Shown here in pieces: positions 1 to 7,066 of a DNA stretch of 20,116 bases; within the stretch, counting starts at the first letter, position 1; every line of letters begins with the position of its first letter. Source of the stretch: a virus. Under the pieces are notes generated by a model. The model searched no databases. It was not told where the DNA came from and worked only from the letters and a program-made list of their open reading frames with translations. The DNA lies in the IMG/VR virus record IMGVR_UViG_3300047510_000016, positions 1 through 20,116 of that record; one strand, written 5' to 3'. The position numbers and the translations under genes are program-made.

Positions 1-254
1 TGTGTGTAGCCGTTTTTAACTGCAAATTGAAGTCTTGCGCCAGAAGCGGTGAACCGATACTTGTCTCCGTCTGCAACGACGATGATTGGGTTTTTCAACC
101 CGTTTGCCGCAATATGCTCTGCGACTGCCCGTTGCCTATCAAACTCGGCCCACTTGTTATCCAGCACCGATTCAGTTTCAGAGATCATAATGTCAGCCAA
201 AGCAACCGTTTGCTTTGTATATCCGAAATCATTCTCTGCGGTTAGCATCTTCAT
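1..254 (-). CDS. ParB/Srx-like N-terminal domain protein, partial (runs off left edge)
   Basis: Reading the minus strand from the ATG at 254 gives 84 open codons with no stop before the window edge, so the C-terminus is missing. The start overlaps the fibre stop as ATGA, a typical coupled junction. Residues 35-84 have the look of the ParB/sulfiredoxin N-terminal fold: a helix with FDRQRAVAEHIAANG (38-52), then a strand NPIIVV, then DKYRFTASGARLQFA (64-78), resembling the usual 'G..NPI.V...g.yri..G.rRl.Aa' pattern. In this fold the family binds CTP or ATP and may act as a nuclease or partition protein; in phages such domains are often free-standing with unknown role. Without the C-terminus I cannot tell whether a DNA-binding helix-turn-helix follows. 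The position after the tail fibre suggests the beginning of a non-structural module. Confidence 0.6.
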   Translation of the reverse strand, partial: MKMLTAENDFGYTKQTVALADIMISETESVLDNKWAEFDRQRAVAEHIAANGLKNPIIVVADGDKYRFTASGARLQFAVKNGYT

Positions 255-3157
255 TTGGCTTCTAACTCCGCAACACGGGTACGCAATGATTTTACTTCTG
301 CGATGAGGTTGGCAATGATCTCAGCACTGGAGTAATCCATGCCTTGCATCTCTTCACCGTCCTTCTCACCAGTTGCGACTTTAGTTCTACTGACCTCTTG
401 TACCTCGTGAGCAATCAAGCCAACAAAGGTGGAGCCATCAGCCTTCCATGTGCCTTCAACGGGCTTGAGGCTGTCAATGTACGCACCAGAGGTGGTGATC
501 GGGCCTGTGATGTTTTTGAGGCGGTAGTCGGATGAGGTGTTGTAGGTGACTGCGGTTGTGCCATTTTGAGTGATGGAGCCAATAGTTGATCCATTAAACA
601 AAAAATCAAGATATTTCTCACCGGCTCCTGTACTGCTTGAGTGCCCTATAATTTGCCTTGAGTAAACCCCACCGCCTGCTTTTGCTTCAAGTACAATACC
701 TGATGCAAATCCAGATAAACTCGTCGTCCCCACCAGCAAGTTACCGCTGGAGTCGATACGGGCGCGTTCGGCTGCGCCAACATAAAAATAAATTGGCTTG
801 CTTGCTGAGTTTGTTCCAATCTGCGTGCCAGTTGAATCACTACGCAGAAAAGACCCGTGAGTATTGTTTTGCACTTGCAAAGCAACGTCTGAAGCGTTCG
901 CATAAACGTGCAGACGCTCACCCGGCGAACTCGTCCCAATACCGAGGTTGCCGGAGGAGTCGAGGCGCATACGTTCTATTTCACTTGCTGACCCAGAAGC
1001 ATTATAAAATGCAATACTTGTATCTAGCGTAGTATTACTTCCAGAGTAAATAGCTTTAATCATTGCCATGTTTCTTACAACAGCACTAGCGGCTCTTGGG
1101 TCCTCAGCAACAAAGGACAGCGTCCCGATGTCGCCGTTTGCCATATCTGTTGCAGCCGTACCAATATTGACACGAGCATTTGTTCCACGCAACGTAAGCG
1201 CAGGAGTTCCAGTCATGTCGCCCGTAGTCGGCGAACTCGTCCCAATACCCACGTTGCCAGCAAAATAGTTCGCCGCTGTCCCGCTGGCGTAGATGTTCCA
1301 CTTGTTCGTGCCGCTGGAGACAAGGCTGGTGATGCCGTAGTTGTTTGTGGCCGTTGTAAGGTCACGAATATAGACGCCACTTTGCGATGTCAAGGTGTCT
1401 GACACGCCAGCTTTTGCCGGATTTACAACATCAACCCCCCTATATTCAGCGTAAGTAATACCAGAGCCATTGCTGAATGTGATTGGGCCAACAGCAATAC
1501 CAGTGCCATTATTGGTCGCCGCAGTGGTAAGAGTCTGCGAAAAACTTGCTACTCGTTGTGTTGTGCCTGCTGTAACAGCCCCTGACACAGTAAGTGCATT
1601 TACTTGGTTCGCAGCACCACCCACCCCCATATACCCATTCACTTGCACAGTGTCGGTAGAGGCATCGCCAAGGGTTGTGTTGCCTGTGATGTTGGCATTG
1701 CCATCTACGGACAGCTTGTTTGTCGGAGAACTCGTCCCAATACCCAGGTTGCCGGAGGCATCCAGCGTCATCGCCTGAGTAAACGTAATAGCATTACCTG
1801 CTGTGCCGGAGGGGGCGGTGGACCAAATATGAGCACCTAGCCACTGTAAATAGCTGCTTGCCTCTCCATTAACACCGTACTTAAAACCACTATTGACATA
1901 TGCGTTGCTAGTTAAATAAATAAGGCTTGGACCACCCAATGAACCAGCATTAAACAGCCCCATTCCAGGAGCCAACAACTCGATAGCCCTGCCTTGACTC
2001 CACGCACTCGGAGTCACACCGACACCAAGGTTGCCGGAGGAGTCGAGGCGCATCGTTTCCGACCCGTTGTTGCTCCAAGCCAGCGTATTAGTAGTTGGCA
2101 AATACATCCCATTACCAGCTGTGACGTTGCCTGTTGGAATCAATTTGGTGGCGGTTGCCGTGCCAGTTGTCGCCAAATTCGTCCCATCAAACGTCAGCGC
2201 ACTCCCGCTTGTCGCCACCTTGGAGCCATCAAGGTACAGGACTCCGTTGGCGGTGCCGCCTGAGAGGACAGGGTTAGCAGTTATAGAAACAACGCCTGTG
2301 GAATCAGCAATACTTGCCGCAGCCGTACCGTCCTTGGCTTTGATGTTGGTGACTTCGATGTTGGTTGCGTCTATGGTAGTGACAGCAAGATTACTGATGG
2401 TTACTACACCACTACCTTTGGGAGTTATATTGATACCGATATTGGTATCGTCACCTGTGGCCGATAACGTTGGCGCATTACCTGTTGCAGCATTAGCAAG
2501 CGTAAGTTCATTAACTGCCGATCCGGTCGCCGTAACCTTAAGAAGCTCATTACCGTTGGTGTCGTTAATACCGGTAATGACTTTGGGAGAAGTCATTGAT
2601 AATGTTGTGCCGTCTGATGTAGCGTTAGCTATACCACCAAGAACCCCAGCATTGTTGTACTGGACTTGTGTGTTAGACCCGCCAGTTACACCACCAGCTT
2701 TGACAAAATCAGAGCCATTCCAAACACAAACAGCGCGTTCTCCAGGAACAATAGTTACCCCAGTTGTATACGTAGGAGTTACCGAATTAGTGGCTCTAAG
2801 AACAATATTCTGACCACCTGTTGTTTCATTAACAACAATATAAGTTTTACTATAGTCAGTTAGCGTACCGCTACTAATTGCCCAAGCTGGAGCAGTGATG
2901 TTTCGAGTAACAGTTCTGGAGCCTGTGCATCGTAAAACAGCGTACTGAGCTGTAGTAGCCCCAATATTGTCAGCAATAGCTGTGCCTTCCGTAGAAGCAA
3001 GTAATACATCAGCATCGGTACTTAGATCTAACGACCCAGCAATTGAAATATCTAAATATTCGGTTAGACCGTAGTTGACAACATCCCCCCACGTATTAGG
3101 TTCCGTACCGGTAACTGGAAGAGGAAGGTCTAAAAGGGTCGTACGATTGATAGTCAT
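251..3157 (-). CDS. Tail fibre/tail spike with C-terminal S74 intramolecular chaperone domain
   Basis: A 968-residue protein with an AGGAGC ribosome-binding site about 8 nt before its ATG. The N-terminal ~150 residues are a beta-rich region (TEPNTWGDVVNYGLTEYLD at 18-36) that probably attaches to the virion. The middle is low-complexity, Gly/Thr/Ser-rich, with repeated SSGNLGIGTSSP-type units at about residues 369, 463, 634, 730 and 798, typical of trimeric fibres. The last 94 residues match the S74 peptidase / intramolecular chaperone family: SSDYRLK at 875-881 supplies the Ser876 and Lys881 pair of the SDxRxK motif, followed by VGLIAHEVQEV and a terminal coiled coil (LIAEVKSLRTRVAELEAK). 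In this family the domain trimerises the fibre and then cuts itself off just before the Ser. It is therefore expected to mature to about 875 residues. Role: host recognition. Receptor unknown. Confidence 0.88.
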   Translation of the reverse strand: MTINRTTLLDLPLPVTGTEPNTWGDVVNYGLTEYLDISIAGSLDLSTDADVLLASTEGTAIADNIGATTAQYAVLRCTGSRTVTRNITAPAWAISSGTLTDYSKTYIVVNETTGGQNIVLRATNSVTPTYTTGVTIVPGERAVCVWNGSDFVKAGGVTGGSNTQVQYNNAGVLGGIANATSDGTTLSMTSPKVITGINDTNGNELLKVTATGSAVNELTLANAATGNAPTLSATGDDTNIGINITPKGSGVVTISNLAVTTIDATNIEVTNIKAKDGTAAASIADSTGVVSITANPVLSGGTANGVLYLDGSKVATSGSALTFDGTNLATTGTATATKLIPTGNVTAGNGMYLPTTNTLAWSNNGSETMRLDSSGNLGVGVTPSAWSQGRAIELLAPGMGLFNAGSLGGPSLIYLTSNAYVNSGFKYGVNGEASSYLQWLGAHIWSTAPSGTAGNAITFTQAMTLDASGNLGIGTSSPTNKLSVDGNANITGNTTLGDASTDTVQVNGYMGVGGAANQVNALTVSGAVTAGTTQRVASFSQTLTTAATNNGTGIAVGPITFSNGSGITYAEYRGVDVVNPAKAGVSDTLTSQSGVYIRDLTTATNNYGITSLVSSGTNKWNIYASGTAANYFAGNVGIGTSSPTTGDMTGTPALTLRGTNARVNIGTAATDMANGDIGTLSFVAEDPRAASAVVRNMAMIKAIYSGSNTTLDTSIAFYNASGSASEIERMRLDSSGNLGIGTSSPGERLHVYANASDVALQVQNNTHGSFLRSDSTGTQIGTNSASKPIYFYVGAAERARIDSSGNLLVGTTSLSGFASGIVLEAKAGGGVYSRQIIGHSSSTGAGEKYLDFLFNGSTIGSITQNGTTAVTYNTSSDYRLKNITGPITTSGAYIDSLKPVEGTWKADGSTFVGLIAHEVQEVSRTKVATGEKDGEEMQGMDYSSAEIIANLIAEVKSLRTRVAELEAK
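735..2053 (-). repeat. Interspersed near-identical DNA repeats inside the tail fibre gene
   Basis: Copies of a unit coding for MRLDSSGNLGIGTSSP occur at about 924-970, 1724-1771 and 2023-2053, with shorter or more diverged versions at 1230-1258 and 735-765. On the plus strand the shared core contains AACTCGTCCCAATACC and GGTTGCCGGAGGAGTCGAGG. Identity at nucleotide level is high even at synonymous positions, so these look like recent copies or products of recombination and not just conserved protein motifs. Confidence 0.75.
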
Positions 3158-3166
3158 GAATTGCTC

Positions 3167-3802
3167 CTAAGCCGCTACAGGCAACCAATTTGGCGTCTGT
3201 GAAGTATCTATTGCACCCCACCCAGGGGATTGCGAATCATTAATATTGGTCCAGTTGGGGGTCTGCGAGTCATCTATATTGGTCCAGTTAGGATTGTTAA
3301 TTGTAGGCGCACTACCTACTAAACTCAACGTGCCAGAGCCAGGACGAACAACTAACCCCCTAACAGGTGTGGGAGCCACTCCTGTGATCTGAAGCGCCCC
3401 AACCGGAGGGGTAATAACACCCCCAACAACTGATGTGGGCGCAACACCAACAAGAGCAACTGTACCGACTGTAGGCACAATAACTGTGCCCCGTACAACA
3501 ACCGTAGGCGCAGACCCCACAATAACCGCCCCACCTGTTGGTGTAACAACCGATCCAATAACAGAGGTGGGTGTCTGTCCAACAAAAGAAAGCGATCCAC
3601 TAGACGGTACGATACCTTGATCAACTAGAGGTGCTACACCGGCAAAATTTGCCGTTCCTGTAGTGGGTACAACGCCAGCATCATTAGAGGGGGCATAACC
3701 TACTGCACTGATAGCTCCAGTATCGGGAGTAATGAGGATACCAACCCCCCATTCATACGACCCCCAAGTACCTCGGCCCCAACCTGTTTCTGTAGTCGCC
3801 AC
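3167..3802 (-). CDS. Tandem-repeat virion protein (Gly/Pro/Val repeats plus Trp repeats)
   Basis: A 211-residue protein starting at GTG 3802; the GTG is supported by an AGGGGG ribosome-binding site about 6 nt upstream and by the lack of an in-frame ATG nearby. After a Trp/Gly-rich N-terminus (TGWGRGTWGSYEWG, residues 6-19) there are seven units of 20-22 residues (about 24-170) of the form P.tG...lvG.aPt.v.G.v. They are followed by four shorter units of about 11 residues (171-208) such as PNWTNIDDSQT. No enzyme motif is present. The location directly before the tail fibre and the beta-repeat composition suggest a tail or fibre-associated structural protein. Trp-Asn repeat endings of this kind occur in phage tail proteins as I know them, but I cannot name a family. 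Confidence 0.7.
   Translation of the reverse strand: MATTETGWGRGTWGSYEWGVGILITPDTGAISAVGYAPSNDAGVVPTTGTANFAGVAPLVDQGIVPSSGSLSFVGQTPTSVIGSVVTPTGGAVIVGSAPTVVVRGTVIVPTVGTVALVGVAPTSVVGGVITPPVGALQITGVAPTPVRGLVVRPGSGTLSLVGSAPTINNPNWTNIDDSQTPNWTNINDSQSPGWGAIDTSQTPNWLPVAA
3179..3292 (-). repeat. Four ~11-residue Trp repeats (33-nt units) at the C-terminus of the 3167-3802 gene
   Basis: Units read PNWTNIDDSQT, PNWTNINDSQS, PGWGAIDTSQT and a terminal PNW. The first two are nearly identical in DNA (plus-strand core ATATTGGTCCAGTT occurs twice, about 33 nt apart), so the tail of the array looks recently duplicated. Confidence 0.75.
3293..3733 (-). repeat. Seven degenerate 20-22 residue repeats in the 3167-3802 gene
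   Basis: Seven consecutive units, each of the pattern P-x-x-G-(3-4 hydrophobic/small)-G-x-(A/T)-P-(4-6)-G-(I/V), for example VPSSGSLSFVGQTPTSVIGS. The units differ in codons, so the array is old relative to the fibre repeats. Confidence 0.75.
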
Positions 3803-3816
3803 CGCGACCCCCTAGT

Positions 3817-4278
3817 TTAAGTTAGGGTAAATACACCCGTTGCAGCAGGAAGCACTGTCAACGTGTTAGGGGAAGAAACCGTGAACTGCGAAGAGGAAAG
3901 TTGGCAGAAACACACAAGCTTACCGTTAGCTAACGTAGCAGCCGATTGAAAAATCACAGCATATTTAACGTTAGTTAAAGAAGCACCAGAAGCCGTGAAC
4001 GTCAGCCCAATCGTCGAGTAAGTAAACTTCATCTGCTTAGCAGACGCTCCAGTTGTCCACTGCCCCGTTGCCGGTACGAGTGCTTTACCACCAGAGACAT
4101 AACCTCCAGTGGCTGCGATCTCGTTAGTAAGTGAACCAAAGGTACTTAACGTAAACGTTGAAGTGTTACTTGCGCTTGTAAAAAGCGCCATCCTAAAGTT
4201 GTTAACACCAAGCTGAATCGTCCCATTGCCGATATAGCGTTTGGCGTCGTTGTAGAGCTGCCATGCGGAAGCGGCCAT
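3817..4278 (-). CDS. Beta-rich virion protein, paralogue of the 5152-5580 gene
   Basis: A 153-residue protein with an AAGGAG ribosome-binding site 8 nt before the ATG. It has a short N-terminal helix (AWQLYNDAKRYIGNG, 5-19), then FRMALFTSAS (28-37), an ATGGYVSGGKAL segment and alternating Ser/Thr/hydrophobic beta strands to the end. FRMALFT and TGGYVSGGKAL match FKIALYT and TGYTAGGEAI at equivalent places in the 142-residue gene on the other side of the 4280-5155 gene, so the two are likely paralogues. No enzymatic motif is seen. By position a tail or fibre-network component; the exact role is unknown. Confidence 0.7.
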   Translation of the reverse strand: MAASAWQLYNDAKRYIGNGTIQLGVNNFRMALFTSASNTSTFTLSTFGSLTNEIAATGGYVSGGKALVPATGQWTTGASAKQMKFTYSTIGLTFTASGASLTNVKYAVIFQSAATLANGKLVCFCQLSSSQFTVSSPNTLTVLPAATGVFTLT

Positions 4279-4279
4279 T

Positions 4280-5155
4280 TCAATACTCCTTAATATCGGC
4301 GTTCGACGCCCCAGTAACTAAGATTTGATGAAGCATTCCGCCGTAGATTTGAAGTTCCATTTCATCGCCCATGAACTTAATCAGGTCGATAAACTCCCTT
4401 GCTTGCGAGACCATCCAAGGATGACAGTAAAAGAGCTTTCCGCCAACTTTTACCGGCACAACAGGAAGACCGTCGTTTTCTGCTTGCGCGTAAGCGTGAT
4501 GCTTACCGTCTTCTAAACAAGAGTCGCATCCAAAGATGTGAAACCGCTTAAACCCTAACATTCTAAACATAGGGATGGCCCGAAGCAATGCCGTCGAACC
4601 CCCAGGCACCGCATACCAATTTCTGTACTCGGTTGCCAAAATCTCTTGGATCTCTTCTGCACTGGTGTGCCAGATATAAGTTTGCTCTTTAGGCATCCCT
4701 TCAAACACAGTTGGGTGACATTGTGAAGAGAGAAAATACTTACAGGTAGGAATGATCGATGTCAAAAAGCGTTTGTTGAACTCACGACCGTCAACCATAA
4801 AATAAGCAGAAGGTAAAAGGCCGTGATCAATACAGAATTGATACGCATTATTTAACGTAATAAGTTTTACGCCTTGTTGCCGTAGCTGTTTGATTGTGCC
4901 TATATGTTCGGCAAGTGAGGGTCCGCCCCCAACAATCATGACTTCAACATCATTCGTAGGATGGGGAACAATCTGTTGAAACCCCAATTTGATGTTGTGC
5001 GATACGTTAGTTTTGAGAACTTCCAAGTCAATATTTAACGACCCCTCCATCTCCACTTCTTCAGCAGCAACCCAAGTTTCATCATCCTTGGGAGGGATCG
5101 GAGCAATTACAACGGTTGGTGGTTCGGAAAAGAATCCGACAGGGGTACCCATCAT
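4280..5155 (-). CDS. DUF115/MptE-like (MAF-type) Rossmann protein, putative glycosyltransferase-like
   Basis: A 291-residue protein whose ATG overlaps the upstream stop as ATGA. After a ~65-residue acidic, Pro-rich leader, residues 70-125 show the hallmarks of the DUF115 / 6-hydroxymethylpterin diphosphokinase MptE-like family: VMIVGGGPSLAEHI (72-85), LITLNNAYQFCIDHG (98-112) and YFMVDGREF (118-126). Further conserved-looking parts are VPGGSTALLRA (183-193), FHIFGCDSCLEDGKHHAY (205-222) and YGGMLHQIL (271-279). In bacteria this superfamily includes flagellin nonulosonic-acid transferases (Maf) and archaeal pterin enzymes. In this phage a sugar- or nucleotide-related transfer is possible but unproven. 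It sits between two paralogous virion-type genes, so it could modify a tail protein or host surface component. It is not a plain structural protein by motif. Confidence 0.65.
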   Translation of the reverse strand: MMGTPVGFFSEPPTVVIAPIPPKDDETWVAAEEVEMEGSLNIDLEVLKTNVSHNIKLGFQQIVPHPTNDVEVMIVGGGPSLAEHIGTIKQLRQQGVKLITLNNAYQFCIDHGLLPSAYFMVDGREFNKRFLTSIIPTCKYFLSSQCHPTVFEGMPKEQTYIWHTSAEEIQEILATEYRNWYAVPGGSTALLRAIPMFRMLGFKRFHIFGCDSCLEDGKHHAYAQAENDGLPVVPVKVGGKLFYCHPWMVSQAREFIDLIKFMGDEMELQIYGGMLHQILVTGASNADIKEY

Positions 5156-5580
5156 GAAAGCCTTATTAGTGCGCCGGTGCTGGTATTGGGGGGAAACTCA
5201 ACGACAAACGTAGTTGTCGAAGTCTTATCTGAACCAAAATCAAGAACACAAATTGCTGGATTGCCAGTTGTTTCCCGATAAATCAAAGCACCCCGAGCAG
5301 TGAAAGCACCACTCCAAGAAGCATTAGAAAAGTCAATATAAGCAATACCTGTGGAACTATCAATAGCAAGTGAAGGAGTGATGGCTTCTCCACCCGCCGT
5401 ATACCCCGTAGCCACAACCTCGCCAGTAGTCGTATAAGCCGTTGTGGTTTGATCAAGGGTGGCATCGTTGGTGTACAGCGCGATCTTAAAGGTCTGTGTC
5501 GTACCCGAAGAAAAATCAAAATCCCCCTCAAACAATTGCTGCTTGAAGGAGTTGCATGTGTAGTTTCCAATAAAGGCCAT
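5152..5580 (-). CDS. Beta-rich virion protein, paralogue of the 3817-4278 gene
   Basis: A 142-residue protein whose ATG is joined to the upstream stop as TAATG and whose own stop overlaps the next ATG as ATGA. It begins with NYTCNSFKQQLFEGDFDF (6-23), followed by FKIALYTNDATL (32-43), EVVATGYTAGGEAI (54-67), and Ser/Thr-rich beta strands ending TGALIRLS. Length, order of motifs and composition parallel the 153-residue protein at 3817-4278. Phage proteins with this FKxALYT...GY.aGG layout occur in tail gene clusters in my knowledge. No catalytic residues can be proposed. Confidence 0.7.
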   Translation of the reverse strand: MAFIGNYTCNSFKQQLFEGDFDFSSGTTQTFKIALYTNDATLDQTTTAYTTTGEVVATGYTAGGEAITPSLAIDSSTGIAYIDFSNASWSGAFTARGALIYRETTGNPAICVLDFGSDKTSTTTFVVEFPPNTSTGALIRLS

Positions 5581-6284
5581 TAGTTCACCGACATCCTGAC
5601 CTGACCAGACCTGTAAGCATCGCGGCGATCCATACCATCACCAAGACGCTTAGCAAGAATCATGGCTTCTTCATATCGTTTCATATACCCAGCAATGACA
5701 TCAGCCTCACCCTTCATAAAGGTATAACCCTCAACCAAAGAGCCATAGAGAAGCACCGAATCAAAATTATCGCCAAGCCAAGTCGTGTTTGCTGTAGTGA
5801 TGGATTCTGGGTAGTAGAAGTAGTGAAGTTCAGCCGTGTAATTAGCCAGAGGCGTCGGGCCTAAAAGTAAAGTATCTTGGTCAAAAAGCGCGTAATACTT
5901 AGGAATCCCAGTCGTTGTTGGATTAGGATACGAAGCGCGAATATAGCTAACATCCTTATTGAGTAAATACTCGTACTCACTCGTTGTTGGGTTAATCACA
6001 GCTAGTTCATACACCGCCAAAAAATCAGATGGGGGTACAGTAGACGCAGTAGGTAGTTGGAAGTATCGATTCCCTGCGGTCATCTGCCCAGTAACATTTT
6101 TCCTAAACTGCGGGAACTGTACCGAGTTATAGATGCGCTGTTCAGTTTGAGTAATGAACGTATCAATCTGCTGTTTGGCAGTCAACGTCGCTGTACCCGA
6201 TCCAGACGAATCAGCGCCAGTAAACGACGGAAAGTCGTTCTCCAGATAACCTTGAATCGTTTTGAAAAGGGTAGCGTAGTTCAT
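5580..6284 (-). CDS. Head-tail adaptor/connector-like protein (SU10-adaptor type)
   Basis: A 234-residue protein coupled by TAATG to the tiny gene upstream and to the gene downstream. An N-terminal helical part (ATLFKTIQGYLENDFP; QQIDTFITQTEQRIYNSVQF, 38-57) is followed by a beta core with GNRYFQLP (71-78), DFLAVYELAV, DTLLLGPTPLANYTAELHYF (132-151), and then helices ending in EGYTFMKGEADVIAGYMKRY. This order (helices, G..Y.LP, ..l.P.P....y...Y, then a helical tail) is that of the phage adaptor family I know from SU10-like podoviruses. Such proteins form the ring beneath the portal or the tail entry. A distantly similar protein lies at 7067-7777. The assignment to a family is by pattern only. 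Confidence 0.6.
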   Translation of the reverse strand: MNYATLFKTIQGYLENDFPSFTGADSSGSGTATLTAKQQIDTFITQTEQRIYNSVQFPQFRKNVTGQMTAGNRYFQLPTASTVPPSDFLAVYELAVINPTTSEYEYLLNKDVSYIRASYPNPTTTGIPKYYALFDQDTLLLGPTPLANYTAELHYFYYPESITTANTTWLGDNFDSVLLYGSLVEGYTFMKGEADVIAGYMKRYEEAMILAKRLGDGMDRRDAYRSGQVRMSVN

Positions 6285-6430
6285 TAGCCCATCTTCTTAG
6301 AAGCACCTGTACCCTTTGTGGCGCATCCGGTTCCCCGAATCTTTACCGTCTGGGTGTTAGGTATGTTGTTTGGGTAACCGTTATTTGTGTTTTTAACGGG
6401 CACCGGTGTTGGCATTTTGCTGTGTTTCAT
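6284..6430 (-). CDS. Tiny conserved-type phage protein, 48 residues
   Basis: Found by reading the minus strand directly; below the usual length cutoff. ATG 6430 overlaps the stop of the gene upstream (ATGA) and its TAA overlaps the next ATG (TAATG), so it sits exactly in the operon grid. The protein is basic with Pro/Asn-rich N-terminal half (HSKMPTPVPVKNTNNGYPNN) and a C-terminal IRGTGCATKGTGASKKMG. RGTG-A-TKG endings are a recurring feature of tiny proteins in uncultured phage genomes as I remember them. The function is unknown; a virion-packed or DNA-interacting role is only a guess. Confidence 0.65.
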   Translation of the reverse strand: MKHSKMPTPVPVKNTNNGYPNNIPNTQTVKIRGTGCATKGTGASKKMG

Positions 6431-6636
6431 TTCGCCCCCATCTTGTATTTGAAAGAAGGTGATTTCTGATTAGCAATCTTAGCCATGTTCCGACCTAGCG
6501 TCTTCATTTCGGCGTTAGTCTTACCGCCCTTACGGAGTTTGGTCAGTGGGGCACCTTTGTGCTTGGCTTTCTCATGCTTGTGTACTGCACCAGCAATCAT
6601 TTTCTTGTCTTGGGCTAAGTCTTTCTTGTCCATCAT
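6427..6636 (-). CDS. Small basic phage protein, 69 residues
   Basis: Starts at tandem ATGs (6636 and 6633) with AGGAG about 5 nt upstream, a strong ribosome-binding site. Very Lys-rich: DKKDLAQDKKMIAGAVHKHE (3-22), PLTKLRKGGKTNAEMK (30-45), GRNMAKIANQK (48-58). No Cys, no membrane segment, probably helical. Its stop overlaps the next gene. Sequences of this type are common next to connector genes in uncultured podovirus-like genomes, but I know no assigned function. The high positive charge would allow nucleic acid or capsid-interior binding. Confidence 0.7.
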   Translation of the reverse strand: MMDKKDLAQDKKMIAGAVHKHEKAKHKGAPLTKLRKGGKTNAEMKTLGRNMAKIANQKSPSFKYKMGAK

Positions 6637-6642
6637 AGACTC

Positions 6643-7065
6643 CTATGTAACATTTACAGTAACAGTGCCTAGCGTGATGCCCAGCACAAGATTGTTCGGC
6701 GTTAGACCTGTGTCATAAGATCTTGCCCCACCCACAGGTGCCCATCCCCACTGAATGATTCTACTACCTCCAGAGGGGTCTCCGCTACCTAGTTGCGTCG
6801 TCGTTGTATTGATCTGCAACCCGTTTAGACCGGCAACGCGATACGTCGTATCAGGACGAGGATTCCGCAACGCCTGTGGATCGTCCACAGGATACATACC
6901 AAGCTGCAACTGCGGTTGATCTTCTTCCCAACAAGTAGGGCAGACAATGATGTTGACGTTCTTAGTCTTGATAACAAGACCACGCAATTCTTTCAGTTTG
7001 TAGCGAAAGCCGCACCTATCGCACTGCGATATGGCCCACTTACCCGATGCAAACCGATTAGGCAT
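6643..7065 (-). CDS. Virion-type protein with N-terminal four-cysteine zinc ribbon
   Basis: A 140-residue protein starting 1 nt after the stop of the upstream gene. The N-terminus carries CDRCGFRYKLKEL (15-27) and VCPTCWEED (41-49), giving Cys15, Cys18, Cys42 and Cys45 as a clear zinc-ribbon set. The middle is Pro/Arg-rich (DDPQALRNPRPD, 61-72), and the C-terminal half is a Gly/Thr/Val beta region ending TLGTVTVNVT. The placement between two adaptor-like genes suggests a structural or assembly protein of the head-tail region, with the zinc site stabilising a small fold. I know similar CDRCGFRY proteins from phage structural clusters but no defined function. Confidence 0.7.
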   Translation of the reverse strand: MPNRFASGKWAISQCDRCGFRYKLKELRGLVIKTKNVNIIVCPTCWEEDQPQLQLGMYPVDDPQALRNPRPDTTYRVAGLNGLQINTTTTQLGSGDPSGGSRIIQWGWAPVGGARSYDTGLTPNNLVLGITLGTVTVNVT

Positions 7066-7066
7066 A

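Noticed and set aside
735-2053. CRISPR-like array from the regularly recurring fibre repeats
   Set aside because: Repeats are in frame, coding, unevenly spaced by hundreds of bases and there are no cas genes.
2031-2813. A 260-codon open frame on the plus strand
   Set aside because: It lies fully antisense to the repeat-rich fibre gene, is low-complexity Val/Ala/Pro, and has no ribosome-binding site or family motif; it mirrors codon bias of the fibre.
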